A DNA stretch of 40,482 nt, from positions 1 to 40,482 of the IMG/VR virus record IMGVR_UViG_3300025303_000097; one strand, written 5' to 3'. Made by a program: the position numbers and the translations under genes. The stretch comes from a virus. Each line of letters begins with the position of its first letter. Within the stretch, counting starts at the first letter, position 1. Below are positions 1 to 5,986 of the stretch, in pieces. The notes below the pieces were generated by a model. The model was not told the DNA's origin. It was given only the letters and a program-made list of their open reading frames with translations, and searched no databases.

Positions 1-228
1 ATGTGGGCAATCCTGATCGGTGCGGCTCTCATAATTGGAGGTCTTCTTTTTCTCTTTCGGTCGACGCTCAGCCGAAGGCCGAGTGACTCGCGCCAGATGC
101 CGCAAGGCGGCAGCACACTGGAACCGCGGCACCAGGGCCTCAGGTTCCTGGGCGTATCGCAAAATTGGCCGGCCCTGGCTGTGATTGCGGTTGGCGTGCT
201 TCTATTGGCTTTTGGCGGATATTCATGA
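1..228 (+). CDS. Small two-TM membrane protein of host flank
   Basis: A 75-residue protein whose ATG is the first base of the window, so an upstream extension cannot be excluded. Two hydrophobic segments are visible: residues 3-19 (ending in FLF) and 56-74, separated by a polar, arginine-rich linker. That pattern fits a small inner-membrane protein. I recognise no family. It lies outside the attachment site (370-418), so it should belong to the host chromosome next to the tRNA-Lys gene rather than to the phage. The 140 bases after it hold no further gene that I can support. Confidence 0.5.
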   Translation: MWAILIGAALIIGGLLFLFRSTLSRRPSDSRQMPQGGSTLEPRHQGLRFLGVSQNWPALAVIAVGVLLLAFGGYS

Positions 229-369
229 CCACCGGCTATGTGTGTCCCACCCCGCACGGTTGAACCAGGCGACCAGCAGCGCCATGAATCGGTCGACCAA
301 TTAGACCGACCGTGCGACTTTGCGGTCGTCGCAAAAGCCGCACTCAACACCAGTATCTAATTGATTTTA

Positions 370-418
370 TGGTGAGAGCGTCGGGGTTCGAACCCGAGAC
401 CTACTGATTAAAAGTCAG
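370..418 (-). tRNA. 3' half of tRNA-Lys(UUU): prophage attachment site
   Basis: Reading the minus strand, the block contains the anticodon arm with loop CTTTTAA (anticodon TTT at 410-412), a five-base variable loop (398-402), a perfect T arm (381-397, stem TCGGG/CCCGA), the 3' acceptor strand (374-380) and an encoded CCA ending at 370. The D arm and 5' acceptor strand are missing. Beyond position 418 the sequence no longer pairs: tRNA position 27 (base 419) mismatches position 43. This marks where tRNA identity ends. A tRNA 3' half beside a tyrosine integrase is the usual product of phage integration, so this is attL and the whole tRNA should be rebuilt at the far end. Confidence 0.85.
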
Positions 419-426
419 GTTTGTTG

Positions 427-551
427 TGTTTCACTGCGTTTCCTAGAATTTCATAATCTATTGTTTTTGCGCGGCTTTCTCCTTATATTGCATCGAAACG
501 AATGCTGATGTTTCACCTTGTTTCCGCGTTCGGTGGCGACTCGGTGGCGAC
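427..551 (+). repeat. Direct repeats between att site and integrase (arm-type site candidates)
   Basis: Two 17-base direct copies beginning TGTTTCAC and ending GTTTCC lie at 427-443 and 509-525 and match at 14 of 17 positions. Just after the second copy an 11-base unit, TCGGTGGCGAC, is repeated in tandem at 530-540 and 541-551. Short repeats between core site and int are where tyrosine integrases and their accessory proteins usually bind, so I infer arm-type or autoregulatory sites. Confidence 0.45.
461..489 (+). promoter_or_regulatory. Candidate promoter of integrase gene
   Basis: TTGTTT (461-466) and TATATT (484-489) are separated by 17 bases. The -10 box matches the sigma-70 consensus at five of six positions, the -35 box only at TTG. 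Transcription would start near 496, about 75 bases before the integrase start and between the two 17-base repeats. Confidence 0.4.
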
Positions 552-571
552 TGGAAAAAGTGAGGGGCAAC

Positions 572-1867
572 TTGCCGACAATAAAGATAAGTCGAAAGGC
601 GATCGCCGACATCGTGCCGAGCGACAAGCCAACTATCTACTATGATGCCACGCTCAAGGGCTTCGGTCTGAAGGTCATGCCAACAGGAGCAAAGTCTTGG
701 ATCATTGAGTACCGGCCAGGCGCCGGCGGACGTGGCGTTTCCAAGAAGCGGATCAAGATCGGCTCATTGGCGACATACTCCCCAGAGGCGGCCCGTGACG
801 AGGCATCGCGCACCCTCGCCCGCGTAACCCTCGGCTCCGATCCAGCGGCCTCAAGATCAGAAGAGCGTAAGGGGCAGACTGTCGCGGAAGTAGCCGACGC
901 CTGGCTCGAAGAGCACGTTCTGATCAAGCGGAAGCCCAAAACTTATTACGAATATAAGCTCGCCGTCGATAGGTACATCAAGCCGGTGCTTGGGAACCTG
1001 AAGTTCGCACTTGTGGAGCCGGCAGACGTTAGCCGCATGCAGGCGAAAATAATTCGTGGGAAAGGAGCCAAGGCAAATGGTGGGCGCACTATGGCGAACC
1101 GCGCACTAGCCACACTGTCCGCGATCTACGGCTGGGCGCAAGATCTGAAGCTGGTACCAACGGGCTTCAACCCTGTCGCCTCGATTGAGCGGTTCAAGGA
1201 AAACCAGATTGAGCGCTTCCTTACGTCGCAAGAGATCGGAGCACTGGCCGCGGCCCTCACTGAGGCCGAAACGATCGGCCTCCCCTATGACATTGACGAG
1301 ACAAAAGCCAAGGCTAAGCACGCGAACAAGGCTGAGAACCGTCGAACAGTCTACGGCGAGCACGCAATAGCCGCCATAAGGCTGTACCTCTTTACCGGCT
1401 GCCGGCGCAGTGAAATCTTGAAGCTCATGTGGTCAGACGTCGACCTCGAGCGAGGTATCTTGTTTCTGCCGGACTCCAAGACCGGCAAGAAGCCGGTGAT
1501 CCTATCCCCCCAGGCGCAGGCAATCCTTACGAACCTGACCCGAATTGGAAAATACGTGATAGCTGGTGCGGATGCCGGCACCGAGAACGAAGCGCCGCGC
1601 GCGGACCTTGACCGCCCGTGGAAGGCGGTGACGCGACGCGCCGGCCTGGATAAGCTTAGACTTCACGACCTCCGACACACCTATGCAAGCATCGGCGCGG
1701 GCGGAGGCCAGGGGCTGCCAATCATTGGAAAGCTCCTCGGCCATAAGAACATGGCCACAACGCAGCGATATGCGCATCTGGACACGGATCCAATGCGACG
1801 TGTGACCGACTTCATCGGCGACCATATCGACCGGGCGATCGGAGGCGGAAATGGCCAAGCTGCCTGA
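572..1867 (+). CDS. int: Tyrosine-type phage integrase (P4 family)
   Basis: Site-specific recombinase that inserts and excises the prophage at tRNA-Lys. From the chosen TTG start it is 431 residues. The N-terminus (MPTIKIS..., with GFGLKVMPTGAKSW near residue 40) is the arm-binding DUF4102 domain, followed by a SAM-like core-binding domain (about 100-200) and the catalytic domain. Catalytic residues are visible: Arg278 in TGCRRSEIL, Lys in SKTGKK, His365 and Arg368 in LHDLRH, a GHKN motif, and Tyr400 in QRYAHL. All are intact. TTG 572 is preferred because GAGGGG precedes it and the protein then begins as in its relatives; an upstream TTG at 518 would add 18 residues translated from the tandem repeats. 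It reads away from the attachment site and overlaps the next gene by 17 bases. Confidence 0.95.
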   Translation: MPTIKISRKAIADIVPSDKPTIYYDATLKGFGLKVMPTGAKSWIIEYRPGAGGRGVSKKRIKIGSLATYSPEAARDEASRTLARVTLGSDPAASRSEERKGQTVAEVADAWLEEHVLIKRKPKTYYEYKLAVDRYIKPVLGNLKFALVEPADVSRMQAKIIRGKGAKANGGRTMANRALATLSAIYGWAQDLKLVPTGFNPVASIERFKENQIERFLTSQEIGALAAALTEAETIGLPYDIDETKAKAKHANKAENRRTVYGEHAIAAIRLYLFTGCRRSEILKLMWSDVDLERGILFLPDSKTGKKPVILSPQAQAILTNLTRIGKYVIAGADAGTENEAPRADLDRPWKAVTRRAGLDKLRLHDLRHTYASIGAGGGQGLPIIGKLLGHKNMATTQRYAHLDTDPMRRVTDFIGDHIDRAIGGGNGQAA

Positions 1868-2219
1868 CGGATTCAGTGTGCAAGCCATTCCGATAGAGTC
1901 CGCTCTGGCGGAAGGTCGAACCGAGGACGCCAGAACCGCTATAGTTGAACTGCTGCGGATGGGCAAAGCGGATAAGGTTGTACAGCGCCTAGCGGCCGAG
2001 ATGATCCGGCCGCCTAAGCGGGCGCGCGGGCGTCGCCAGGCGCTTACTCGTCACTGGATTGAGATAGGCGAGCAGTTTCATCTGCTTCGGGACGAGGGTG
2101 TGAAATACGAGGACGCGCTCCGACGCGTGTCGGAGAAATTCGGATATTCGGAGACGCACATTCGGAAGGCAGTTGCCGAGTATGACGAGGCTCAAGCGGT
2201 TGCAGCCGAAGCCGGCTGA
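1851..2219 (+). CDS. Unknown protein translationally coupled to integrase
   Basis: A 122-residue protein starting inside the last codons of int (17-base overlap), so the two are probably co-expressed. The N-terminal half (ALAEGRTEDARTAIVELL) looks like a short helical repeat. A basic linker (PPKRARGRRQ) follows, then a C-terminal helical segment with a helix-turn-helix look (YEDALRRVSEKFGYSETHIRKA). A DNA-binding partner of the integrase, such as a directionality factor, is a reasonable guess from the position and basic linker, but no excisionase motif is recognisable. I do not recognise the family. Confidence 0.75.
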   Translation: MAKLPDGFSVQAIPIESALAEGRTEDARTAIVELLRMGKADKVVQRLAAEMIRPPKRARGRRQALTRHWIEIGEQFHLLRDEGVKYEDALRRVSEKFGYSETHIRKAVAEYDEAQAVAAEAG

Positions 2220-2538
2220 CTAAGAGAATGTAGTCAAGCCCCTCCCGAGGTTGTCCCCGGTAACCTTCGCTGTGGAAAACCGAAAAAAGGATTTCGGCAT
2301 GTGTGTGAATCCTGTGGAATTGGCGCGTATCTAGCGACTAAAGCTAGGCCTTGCAATTGACGTCATCGGCAAACTACTGATTTAAAAAGGCACCTTGATC
2401 GCTCAAGGTGCCTTCGTGTGTTTGCTCTGCGGTCTTGAGGCCCGCCGTTAAGCAAGCCGTGAGCCGCAACGCAGACCTAGCAATCTCGTGATAGCTCCCG
2501 AAGGCTTCTCAATCAAGTGGCCGATCAGGACTTAGCTA
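2220..2538. other. Intergenic region without gene; holds a hairpin
   Basis: About 320 bases with no convincing reading frame. The only clear structure is the perfect 12-bp stem at 2387-2414, described separately. The last 120 bases before the small gene at 2539 show nothing I can support. Confidence 0.5.
2387..2414. terminator. Perfect 12-bp hairpin, bidirectional terminator candidate
   Basis: AAGGCACCTTGA (2387-2398) and its exact reverse complement (2403-2414) enclose a four-base loop. On the minus strand the stem is followed by TTTAAA, extending a T run; on the plus strand the following bases (CGTGTGTTTG) are only moderately T-rich. It could stop int-operon transcripts and shield int from minus-strand read-through. 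Confidence 0.6.
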
Positions 2539-2676
2539 ATGGCTAAGGCACAATCTGGAAATAAAGCATCGTCAATCGCCGGAAAGGTTCTCGCTGGAAC
2601 CAAGCCGTCGAAAACGGAGGTCATGACGCTCGCTGCGTCCGTGCTCCGCCAAGACGAGACCAAAGGTAAGAAGTAA
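2539..2676 (+). CDS. Small basic hypothetical protein (45 aa)
   Basis: A 45-residue protein, MAKAQSGNKA at the start and DETKGKK at the end. AGGA lies eight bases upstream of the ATG, and a good intrinsic terminator begins 16 bases after the stop. The composition is lysine/alanine/serine rich with one amphipathic helix (SKTEVMTLAASVLRQ). Similar small Ala/Lys-rich proteins are common in rhizobial genomes, but I can assign no function. It forms a complete transcription unit of its own. Confidence 0.55.
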   Translation: MAKAQSGNKASSIAGKVLAGTKPSKTEVMTLAASVLRQDETKGKK

Positions 2677-2692
2677 GCTTTTTCGCAATAAG

Positions 2693-2724
2693 GGGGCGGC
2701 TCCGGTCGCCCCTGTTTCTTTTCG
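2693..2724 (+). terminator. Intrinsic terminator after small gene
   Basis: GGGGCG (2693-2698) pairs with CGCCCC (2707-2712) and is followed by a T-rich tract (TGTTTCTTTTCG). It lies just downstream of the 45-residue gene and insulates it from the convergent minus-strand gene. Confidence 0.65.
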
Positions 2725-2804
2725 TTTCCGATCGACTAAACGGACGCCAAAAATCAACTTCAAAGCGAGTGCAGTGCTTTCTTCGTACCCCGAGGCTTAC
2801 GACT

Positions 2805-3656
2805 TCATACATCCTCAAGAGGCGGCGGCTCCACCCGTAGCTGTTCCGGGAGAATACTCAGAGCTTCATTTGCGGCCCGCCACTCTTTGGTACGGTTCAC
2901 AAGCTCCGCGGCCTTTTGGGCTGCAGCAAAATCATAATCGTCCCCCGCTATTGACCTCATCAACTCGAAGAAGATCGCGTCCTCTAGCTGCCCAGTCAAC
3001 CAGTACGAAGCATGGTCTGGACTTTTCGCGATATAATCTCGCTGATGGGGTAAAACCTCTTGCACCATCGCGTTTATGTCCGTGTGATCCTTCATGAAGT
3101 TTTCTGGTGGCAGGCCACTTTTAATGGCTGCCAGCACCAACGACGAGCGCGCGGACAAGCTCGCAATCGCTTGATATGCGAGCCATGCTCGTGGCGGTAC
3201 AAAGAGACGCTCCGAGCCGACAGATGACAACGGATCCTTGCTCAGGCTTTCTGTATTCTGCGCTTCCCATAGCATCTTCGCCATGTCTCTGATGCCATCC
3301 GCCTCGCGCCCGCCACGCGCCATCAAATCGCTAATGGCATCCACCTTAGACACCTGGGCGAACATGTTGGACATACTATAACGCCTCTGAAATAGTGTGG
3401 CAGACCACAACGTTTCTGCGGCCTGCTGTCGCCTTTTGATAAGGTCGACATTTCTTGCAGAGTGCGTTGCCAACACACTGGCTCGAACGCTCTGCAATTC
3501 GTTCTCGCTTTCCCGGAGATTCGACTTCAGGCCCTCGATCTGGCGCTCGAATGCATGTTTGACTCCACCCTCGATCACCGATCTTAAAATCATGCCACCT
3601 ATGCCGGTTGCAGCTACGCTAGACAGGATCGCTGGCCCCCATACGTTCCAATCCAT
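2805..3656 (-). CDS. Membrane-anchored coiled-coil protein, unknown
   Basis: A 283-residue protein. The start at 3656 (MDWNVWGPAIL) is chosen because GGAGG stands about nine bases upstream; the frame is open further but that stretch has no protein character. A single N-terminal membrane helix spans about residues 7-27 (AILSSVAATGIGGMILRSVI). A heptad-like, charged region follows (about 34-65, FERQIEGLKSNLRESENELQ), then a mostly helical cytoplasmic domain. The topology, one membrane anchor plus a long coiled coil, recalls proteins that hold a cytoplasmic sensor domain at the membrane, including some superinfection-exclusion proteins, but no family is recognised. The gene is monocistronic, with a terminator upstream (3747-3775) closing the previous unit. 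Confidence 0.75.
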   Translation of the reverse strand: MDWNVWGPAILSSVAATGIGGMILRSVIEGGVKHAFERQIEGLKSNLRESENELQSVRASVLATHSARNVDLIKRRQQAAETLWSATLFQRRYSMSNMFAQVSKVDAISDLMARGGREADGIRDMAKMLWEAQNTESLSKDPLSSVGSERLFVPPRAWLAYQAIASLSARSSLVLAAIKSGLPPENFMKDHTDINAMVQEVLPHQRDYIAKSPDHASYWLTGQLEDAIFFELMRSIAGDDYDFAAAQKAAELVNRTKEWRAANEALSILPEQLRVEPPPLEDV

Positions 3657-3746
3657 TTGAGATTTCCTCCTGCCGCCACTCGATCGGTGGTCGCATACAA
3701 GCACGGTATTTGAAAGTAGATATTGGGGGGACATAGAGAAGGACAG

Positions 3747-3775
3747 AAAAAACCGCCGGCTGGTGAGGCCGACGG
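3747..3775 (-). terminator. Intrinsic terminator, minus strand
   Basis: On the minus strand an 8-bp stem (3768-3775 with 3753-3760, one G-U pair) is followed by a run of six T (complement of 3747-3752). It closes the HNH transcription unit before the next minus-strand gene at 3656. Confidence 0.75.
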
Positions 3776-3801
3776 CGACTGTGGTGGCTTTGGTGATTAG
3801 A

Positions 3802-3840
3802 GGCGCTCAGCCGCATGATGCGGCGACACGGCTGAGCGCC
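3802..3840. repeat. Perfect 12-bp inverted repeat with 15-base loop
   Basis: GGCGCTCAGCCG (3802-3813) is exactly complementary to 3829-3840. It sits 22 bases after the HNH stop codon and just before the T-tailed terminator. It lacks a T tract itself, so it may be an mRNA 3'-end stabiliser or the first half of a tandem terminator. Confidence 0.6.
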
Positions 3841-3861
3841 GATCGGCCAGGGCGGGCCGAA

Positions 3862-4155
3862 CTAGGATCGTTTGCTAGGAGTGATCAGTTCCCAAAACTC
3901 GCCAAGACGGTAGGTCTTGAACATAAGCCAGTCCATCGCAGAGCCGCGCATTCCGTTGCACTCGCGGCAAGCCGCCGCCATGTTATCGCGCCGCGTCCAT
4001 CCTTTGCGGCGTCCAGCAATCAGGTGCTCGAGGGTGGCAGCGTCTGGCCTGTTGCGGTCCTTGCCGATGACCATGAGGCGGTTGCAGTAGCAGCACTTCC
4101 CGCCCTGCTTTTCGAAGAGTTCAAGAATTAGAGCTCGCTTGGCTGCGGTTTTCAT
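3862..4155 (-). CDS. HNH-family endonuclease, small
   Basis: A 97-residue protein with the zinc-binding HNH layout: CCYCNR near residue 21, then ATLEHLI with the catalytic-type His, and CRECN near residue 66, giving two Cys pairs around the beta-beta-alpha-metal fold. ATG 4155 (MKTAAKRALI) is chosen over an upstream in-frame ATG at 4221 because the protein then begins just before the nuclease domain. Its 5' end overlaps the preceding gene by 35 bases, so it is probably co-translated. It is distinct from the second HNH protein beside the terminase genes. Plausible roles are phage DNA metabolism or a homing-type moron; sequence alone does not decide. Confidence 0.8.
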   Translation of the reverse strand: MKTAAKRALILELFEKQGGKCCYCNRLMVIGKDRNRPDAATLEHLIAGRRKGWTRRDNMAAACRECNGMRGSAMDWLMFKTYRLGEFWELITPSKRS

Positions 4156-4429
4156 ATGGATTCTCGCAGGCGGTGAGATGGCTTCCATCGACCGTGCGGA
4201 ACGGGCGGCCAGCCATGTCACCAGCTATAAGTTGGATGTAATAGATTTCTCTTCCGAACGCCGACCGAGAGCGCGTCATTACGATCGCGACGTGGTCGTG
4301 GAAAGCGACAGTGTCGCCTGGAGCGAACCGGAAATCAGCGGCGAGGTAAACCCGGATGGGTCGTCTGCCAAGCAAAGAGCGCGGCAGCAAGCTTCTGTTG
4401 GCGTGGCCTATCGGTGCATGAATGGTCAT
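4121..4429 (-). CDS. Small unknown protein cotranscribed with HNH
   Basis: A 102-residue protein starting MTIHAPIGHA with a strong GAGGAG site six bases upstream; the open frame to 4504 lacks such a site. The centre reads as a beta-rich stretch (IRVYLAADFRFAPGDTVAFHDHVAIVM), which resembles a KOW/SH3-like barrel, but this is only a resemblance. It is the first gene of a two-gene unit with the HNH nuclease (35-base overlap) and is driven by the promoter at 4473-4501. A nucleic-acid-binding partner of the nuclease would fit; no family is recognised. Confidence 0.65.
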   Translation of the reverse strand: MTIHAPIGHANRSLLPRSLLGRRPIRVYLAADFRFAPGDTVAFHDHVAIVMTRSRSAFGREIYYIQLIAGDMAGRPFRTVDGSHLTACENPYENRSQASSNS

Positions 4430-4454
4430 GTGGTGCTCCTCGTTGCTTCTGAAC

Positions 4455-4522
4455 TGATTTCGTAATAATGTACTGATAGCAGCACTTTTTCGGTGCGTCA
4501 ACACGAAATCGGTACAAAATCA
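4455..4522. promoter_or_regulatory. Three operator-like half sites (TGATTTCGTA)
   Basis: TGATTTCGTA at 4455-4464 has an inverted copy at 4513-4522 (9 of 10) and a second inverted, weaker copy at 4502-4511 (8 of 10). They bracket the minus-strand promoter and end two bases before the XRE gene. This is the arrangement expected of phage repressor operators between divergent genes. Confidence 0.5.
4473..4501 (-). promoter_or_regulatory. Sigma-70 promoter for the HNH unit
   Basis: On the minus strand TTGACG (4501-4496) and TATCAG (4478-4473) are 17 bases apart. The -35 box matches five of six consensus positions, the -10 box four of six. Transcription would start near 4466, about 36 bases before the gene at 4429, within the leftmost operator half site. 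Confidence 0.6.
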
Positions 4523-4524
4523 CG

Positions 4525-4755
4525 ATGAAAATAGTTCAGTGCAAGATGGCGCGGGCAGCACTTGGATGGGGCGTCCGGGACCTGGCTAAAGAGGCTGGCG
4601 TTGCCGTCGACACCATTTCTCGCCTGGAACGAGGCGAGGAGATAATGCCCCGTACACTAACTGCCATCAAGTCAGCGCTGGAATCAGCCGGGGTCGAGTT
4701 CTTCGAGGACGAGCGCGGCGAAGGCGTTGTGAAGCTGCGAGGCCAGCAGCGATAG
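4525..4755 (+). CDS. XRE-family helix-turn-helix repressor
   Basis: A 76-residue single-domain DNA-binding protein of the Cro/CI (XRE) fold: helices in RAALGWGVRDLAKEAGV, recognition helix region VDTISRLERGEE, then TLTAIKSALESAGVEFF, with a short C-terminal strand (GEGVVKLR). No ribosome-binding site is seen before the ATG, so it may be translated from a leaderless message. It lies back to back with the HNH unit across the operator half sites and is the obvious candidate to bind them. Many such short proteins occur in Rhizobiales. It has no cleavable LexA/CI-type C-terminal domain, so it is not itself a classical SOS-inducible repressor. Confidence 0.85.
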   Translation: MKIVQCKMARAALGWGVRDLAKEAGVAVDTISRLERGEEIMPRTLTAIKSALESAGVEFFEDERGEGVVKLRGQQR

Positions 4756-4893
4756 TCAAAGGTACTTGACAGAGGCGGCCTGGTTGCGCATTTTGAGCCC
4801 GCAGCATCATCTGGATGCGCCTGCCTCGGCTACCCACATCCGACCCAGGTTCGCGGCAACGGTGGACAATCCTGATCAAAGGAGACCGTTGCT

Positions 4894-5088
4894 ATGATTT
4901 CTGAATCCTCTATCCGTCGCATCCTTGCCAAGCGTGGCCTTCGCCTTGAGATGAATCGTGGCAAGAGCCGCGAACTCTATGGCATTGGCTACATGGTCAT
5001 CGATGACCGCAACACGGTGGTCTTGGGCGCGACGCACTATGCTTATGATGCAAGCCTCGATGACGTGGCTGAACTGCTGGCTTCCTAG
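4894..5088 (+). CDS. Small conserved hypothetical protein (64 aa)
   Basis: A 64-residue protein with AAGGAG nine bases before the ATG. It reads as one alpha/beta unit: an N-terminal helix (SSIRRILAKRGLRLEM), beta strands (YGIGYMVIDDRNTVVLG) and a C-terminal helix (LDDVAELLAS). A perfect TTGACA (4766-4771) stands well upstream with a weak -10 box 17 bases further. I recognise no function. Confidence 0.65.
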   Translation: MISESSIRRILAKRGLRLEMNRGKSRELYGIGYMVIDDRNTVVLGATHYAYDASLDDVAELLAS

Positions 5089-5110
5089 CGGCAGAACATC
5101 AGGAGCATTG

Positions 5111-5135
5111 GGGTATGCTTTGATCGGGCATACCC
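5111..5135 (+). terminator. Hairpin after small gene, weak terminator candidate
   Basis: GGGTATGC (5111-5118) pairs exactly with GCATACCC (5128-5135), 22 bases after the stop at 5088. The following bases (TATTGACG) are not T-rich, so termination would be weak or factor-dependent. Confidence 0.4.
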
Positions 5136-5303
5136 TATTGACGCAGATGTGGGCGCCCAACTATCTCCCAACCGCGGCCCACCAATTCCGCATTCGATCC
5201 CTCAACACCGGACAGTTCCAGCTCTCGGAGTCTGCGCCGGCGGCTAACTTCAGCTGCAAATTTCTTCTGATGTTGCGGCCCCGAGGCTTTCTAGTTTTTC
5301 AGA

Positions 5304-5330
5304 TCTGGTGGCGCAAATTGCGCCACCAGA
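5304..5330. promoter_or_regulatory. Long near-perfect palindrome upstream of HTH gene
   Basis: TCTGGTGGCGC (5304-5314) is exactly complementary to GCGCCACCAGA (5320-5330), with AAATT between. The T run lies on the 5' side for both strands, which argues against a terminator. Its position about 90 bases before the HTH gene fits a dimeric protein binding site. Confidence 0.45.
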
Positions 5331-5417
5331 ATTAATCTCCTTCCAAATCTGCTTGCGCCGCAGGATGTAAGTGCTCTCTTCGGCCGGCTGTTTCAACATG
5401 CTTTGGTAACGGATAAC

Positions 5418-5651
5418 ATGACCATCGATCCTCGCCTCATCGGCCGCAAGCAAGCGGCCATCTACCTCGGCATCGCCGAATCGACGTTCTCGCTCTGGGT
5501 CGCGACCCACAAGCTGCCACCGTGCATCCCGGGCACTCGCAAATGGGACAAAAGAGCGATCGACGCTAAGCTTGATGACATCAGTGGTTTGACGCCAGAG
5601 GACAAAGAAGATCCATATGACAAATGGATCAGGGAGAACCCGGGCAAATAA
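5418..5651 (+). CDS. AlpA/excisionase-like small HTH protein
   Basis: A 77-residue protein with a winged-helix/MerR-like start: DPRLIGRKQAAIYLGIAEST, then W and the wing region PGTRKWDKRAID. This is the pattern of AlpA regulators and many excisionases (Xis), in which a small HTH protein bends DNA near the attachment site. The ATG at 5418 is used; a TTG 15 bases upstream is an alternative, and neither has a strong ribosome-binding site. The acidic tail (PEDKEDPYDKW) is unusual for an excisionase. Either excision or transcription control is possible. Confidence 0.75.
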   Translation: MTIDPRLIGRKQAAIYLGIAESTFSLWVATHKLPPCIPGTRKWDKRAIDAKLDDISGLTPEDKEDPYDKWIRENPGK

Positions 5652-5776
5652 CTTGCGCCACGCGATCGGATTCCTGTGCGCATCTCGGGGAAAACAGGGA
5701 AATCTGCAGGGATCGGGCGCGGCTGCTTCTTGATTTTAATCTTTGATGCTGTCTCACTGAAGTTCCTGGCAACGGG

Positions 5777-5810
5777 GAATACGGTAACAGCTTGCAGGCA
5801 AACCGTATTC
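5777..5810. repeat. Inverted repeat GAATACGGT / ACCGTATTC
   Basis: Nine-base arms at 5777-5785 and 5802-5810 match exactly around a 16-base spacer. The layout resembles a recombinase or dimeric repressor site. No T tract follows on either strand. Confidence 0.45.
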
Positions 5811-5912
5811 TCCCGCGCTAGGTGGCTCCTCGGTGGCGAGATCAGCGCAAATGCTGGTCTCGCCGACAGCCAAGACAACAGTGCTACAAGTCACCTTGTT
5901 GCGCAACATGCA

Positions 5913-5958
5913 ACGTGTCAGTCGTCAACAGATTGGTGACACGTCAATGTGACGTGTC
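5913..5958. promoter_or_regulatory. Operator-like palindrome GACACGTCA-atg-TGACGTGTC
   Basis: Perfect 9-base arms lie at 5938-5946 and 5950-5958 with a 3-base centre. A further half site, ACGTGTCA, lies at 5913-5920. The palindrome ends 28 bases before the lipoprotein start, where a repressor would block the promoter. Confidence 0.55.
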
Positions 5959-5986
5959 GCAAGCCAGCCTTATCCTAAGGATCACC

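Larger units (their letters stand above)
5089..5417. other. Intergenic region with two palindromes
   Basis: About 330 bases without a supportable gene. It contains an 8-bp hairpin at 5111-5135 right after the preceding gene and a long palindrome at 5304-5330, both listed separately. Confidence 0.5.
5652..5986. other. Intergenic region with two inverted repeats
   Basis: About 335 bases between the HTH gene and the lipoprotein gene. Open frames cross it but have no protein character. It contains inverted repeats at 5777-5810 and 5938-5958, listed separately, so it is probably regulatory. Confidence 0.5.

Noticed and set aside
518-571. Upstream TTG start for integrase
   Set aside because: The extra residues translate the tandem repeats and do not resemble integrase N-termini; TTG 572 has GAGGGG and gives MPTIKIS.
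5676-5939. 87-codon plus-strand frame before the lipoprotein
   Set aside because: No ribosome-binding site, unordered composition, and the region is full of inverted repeats.
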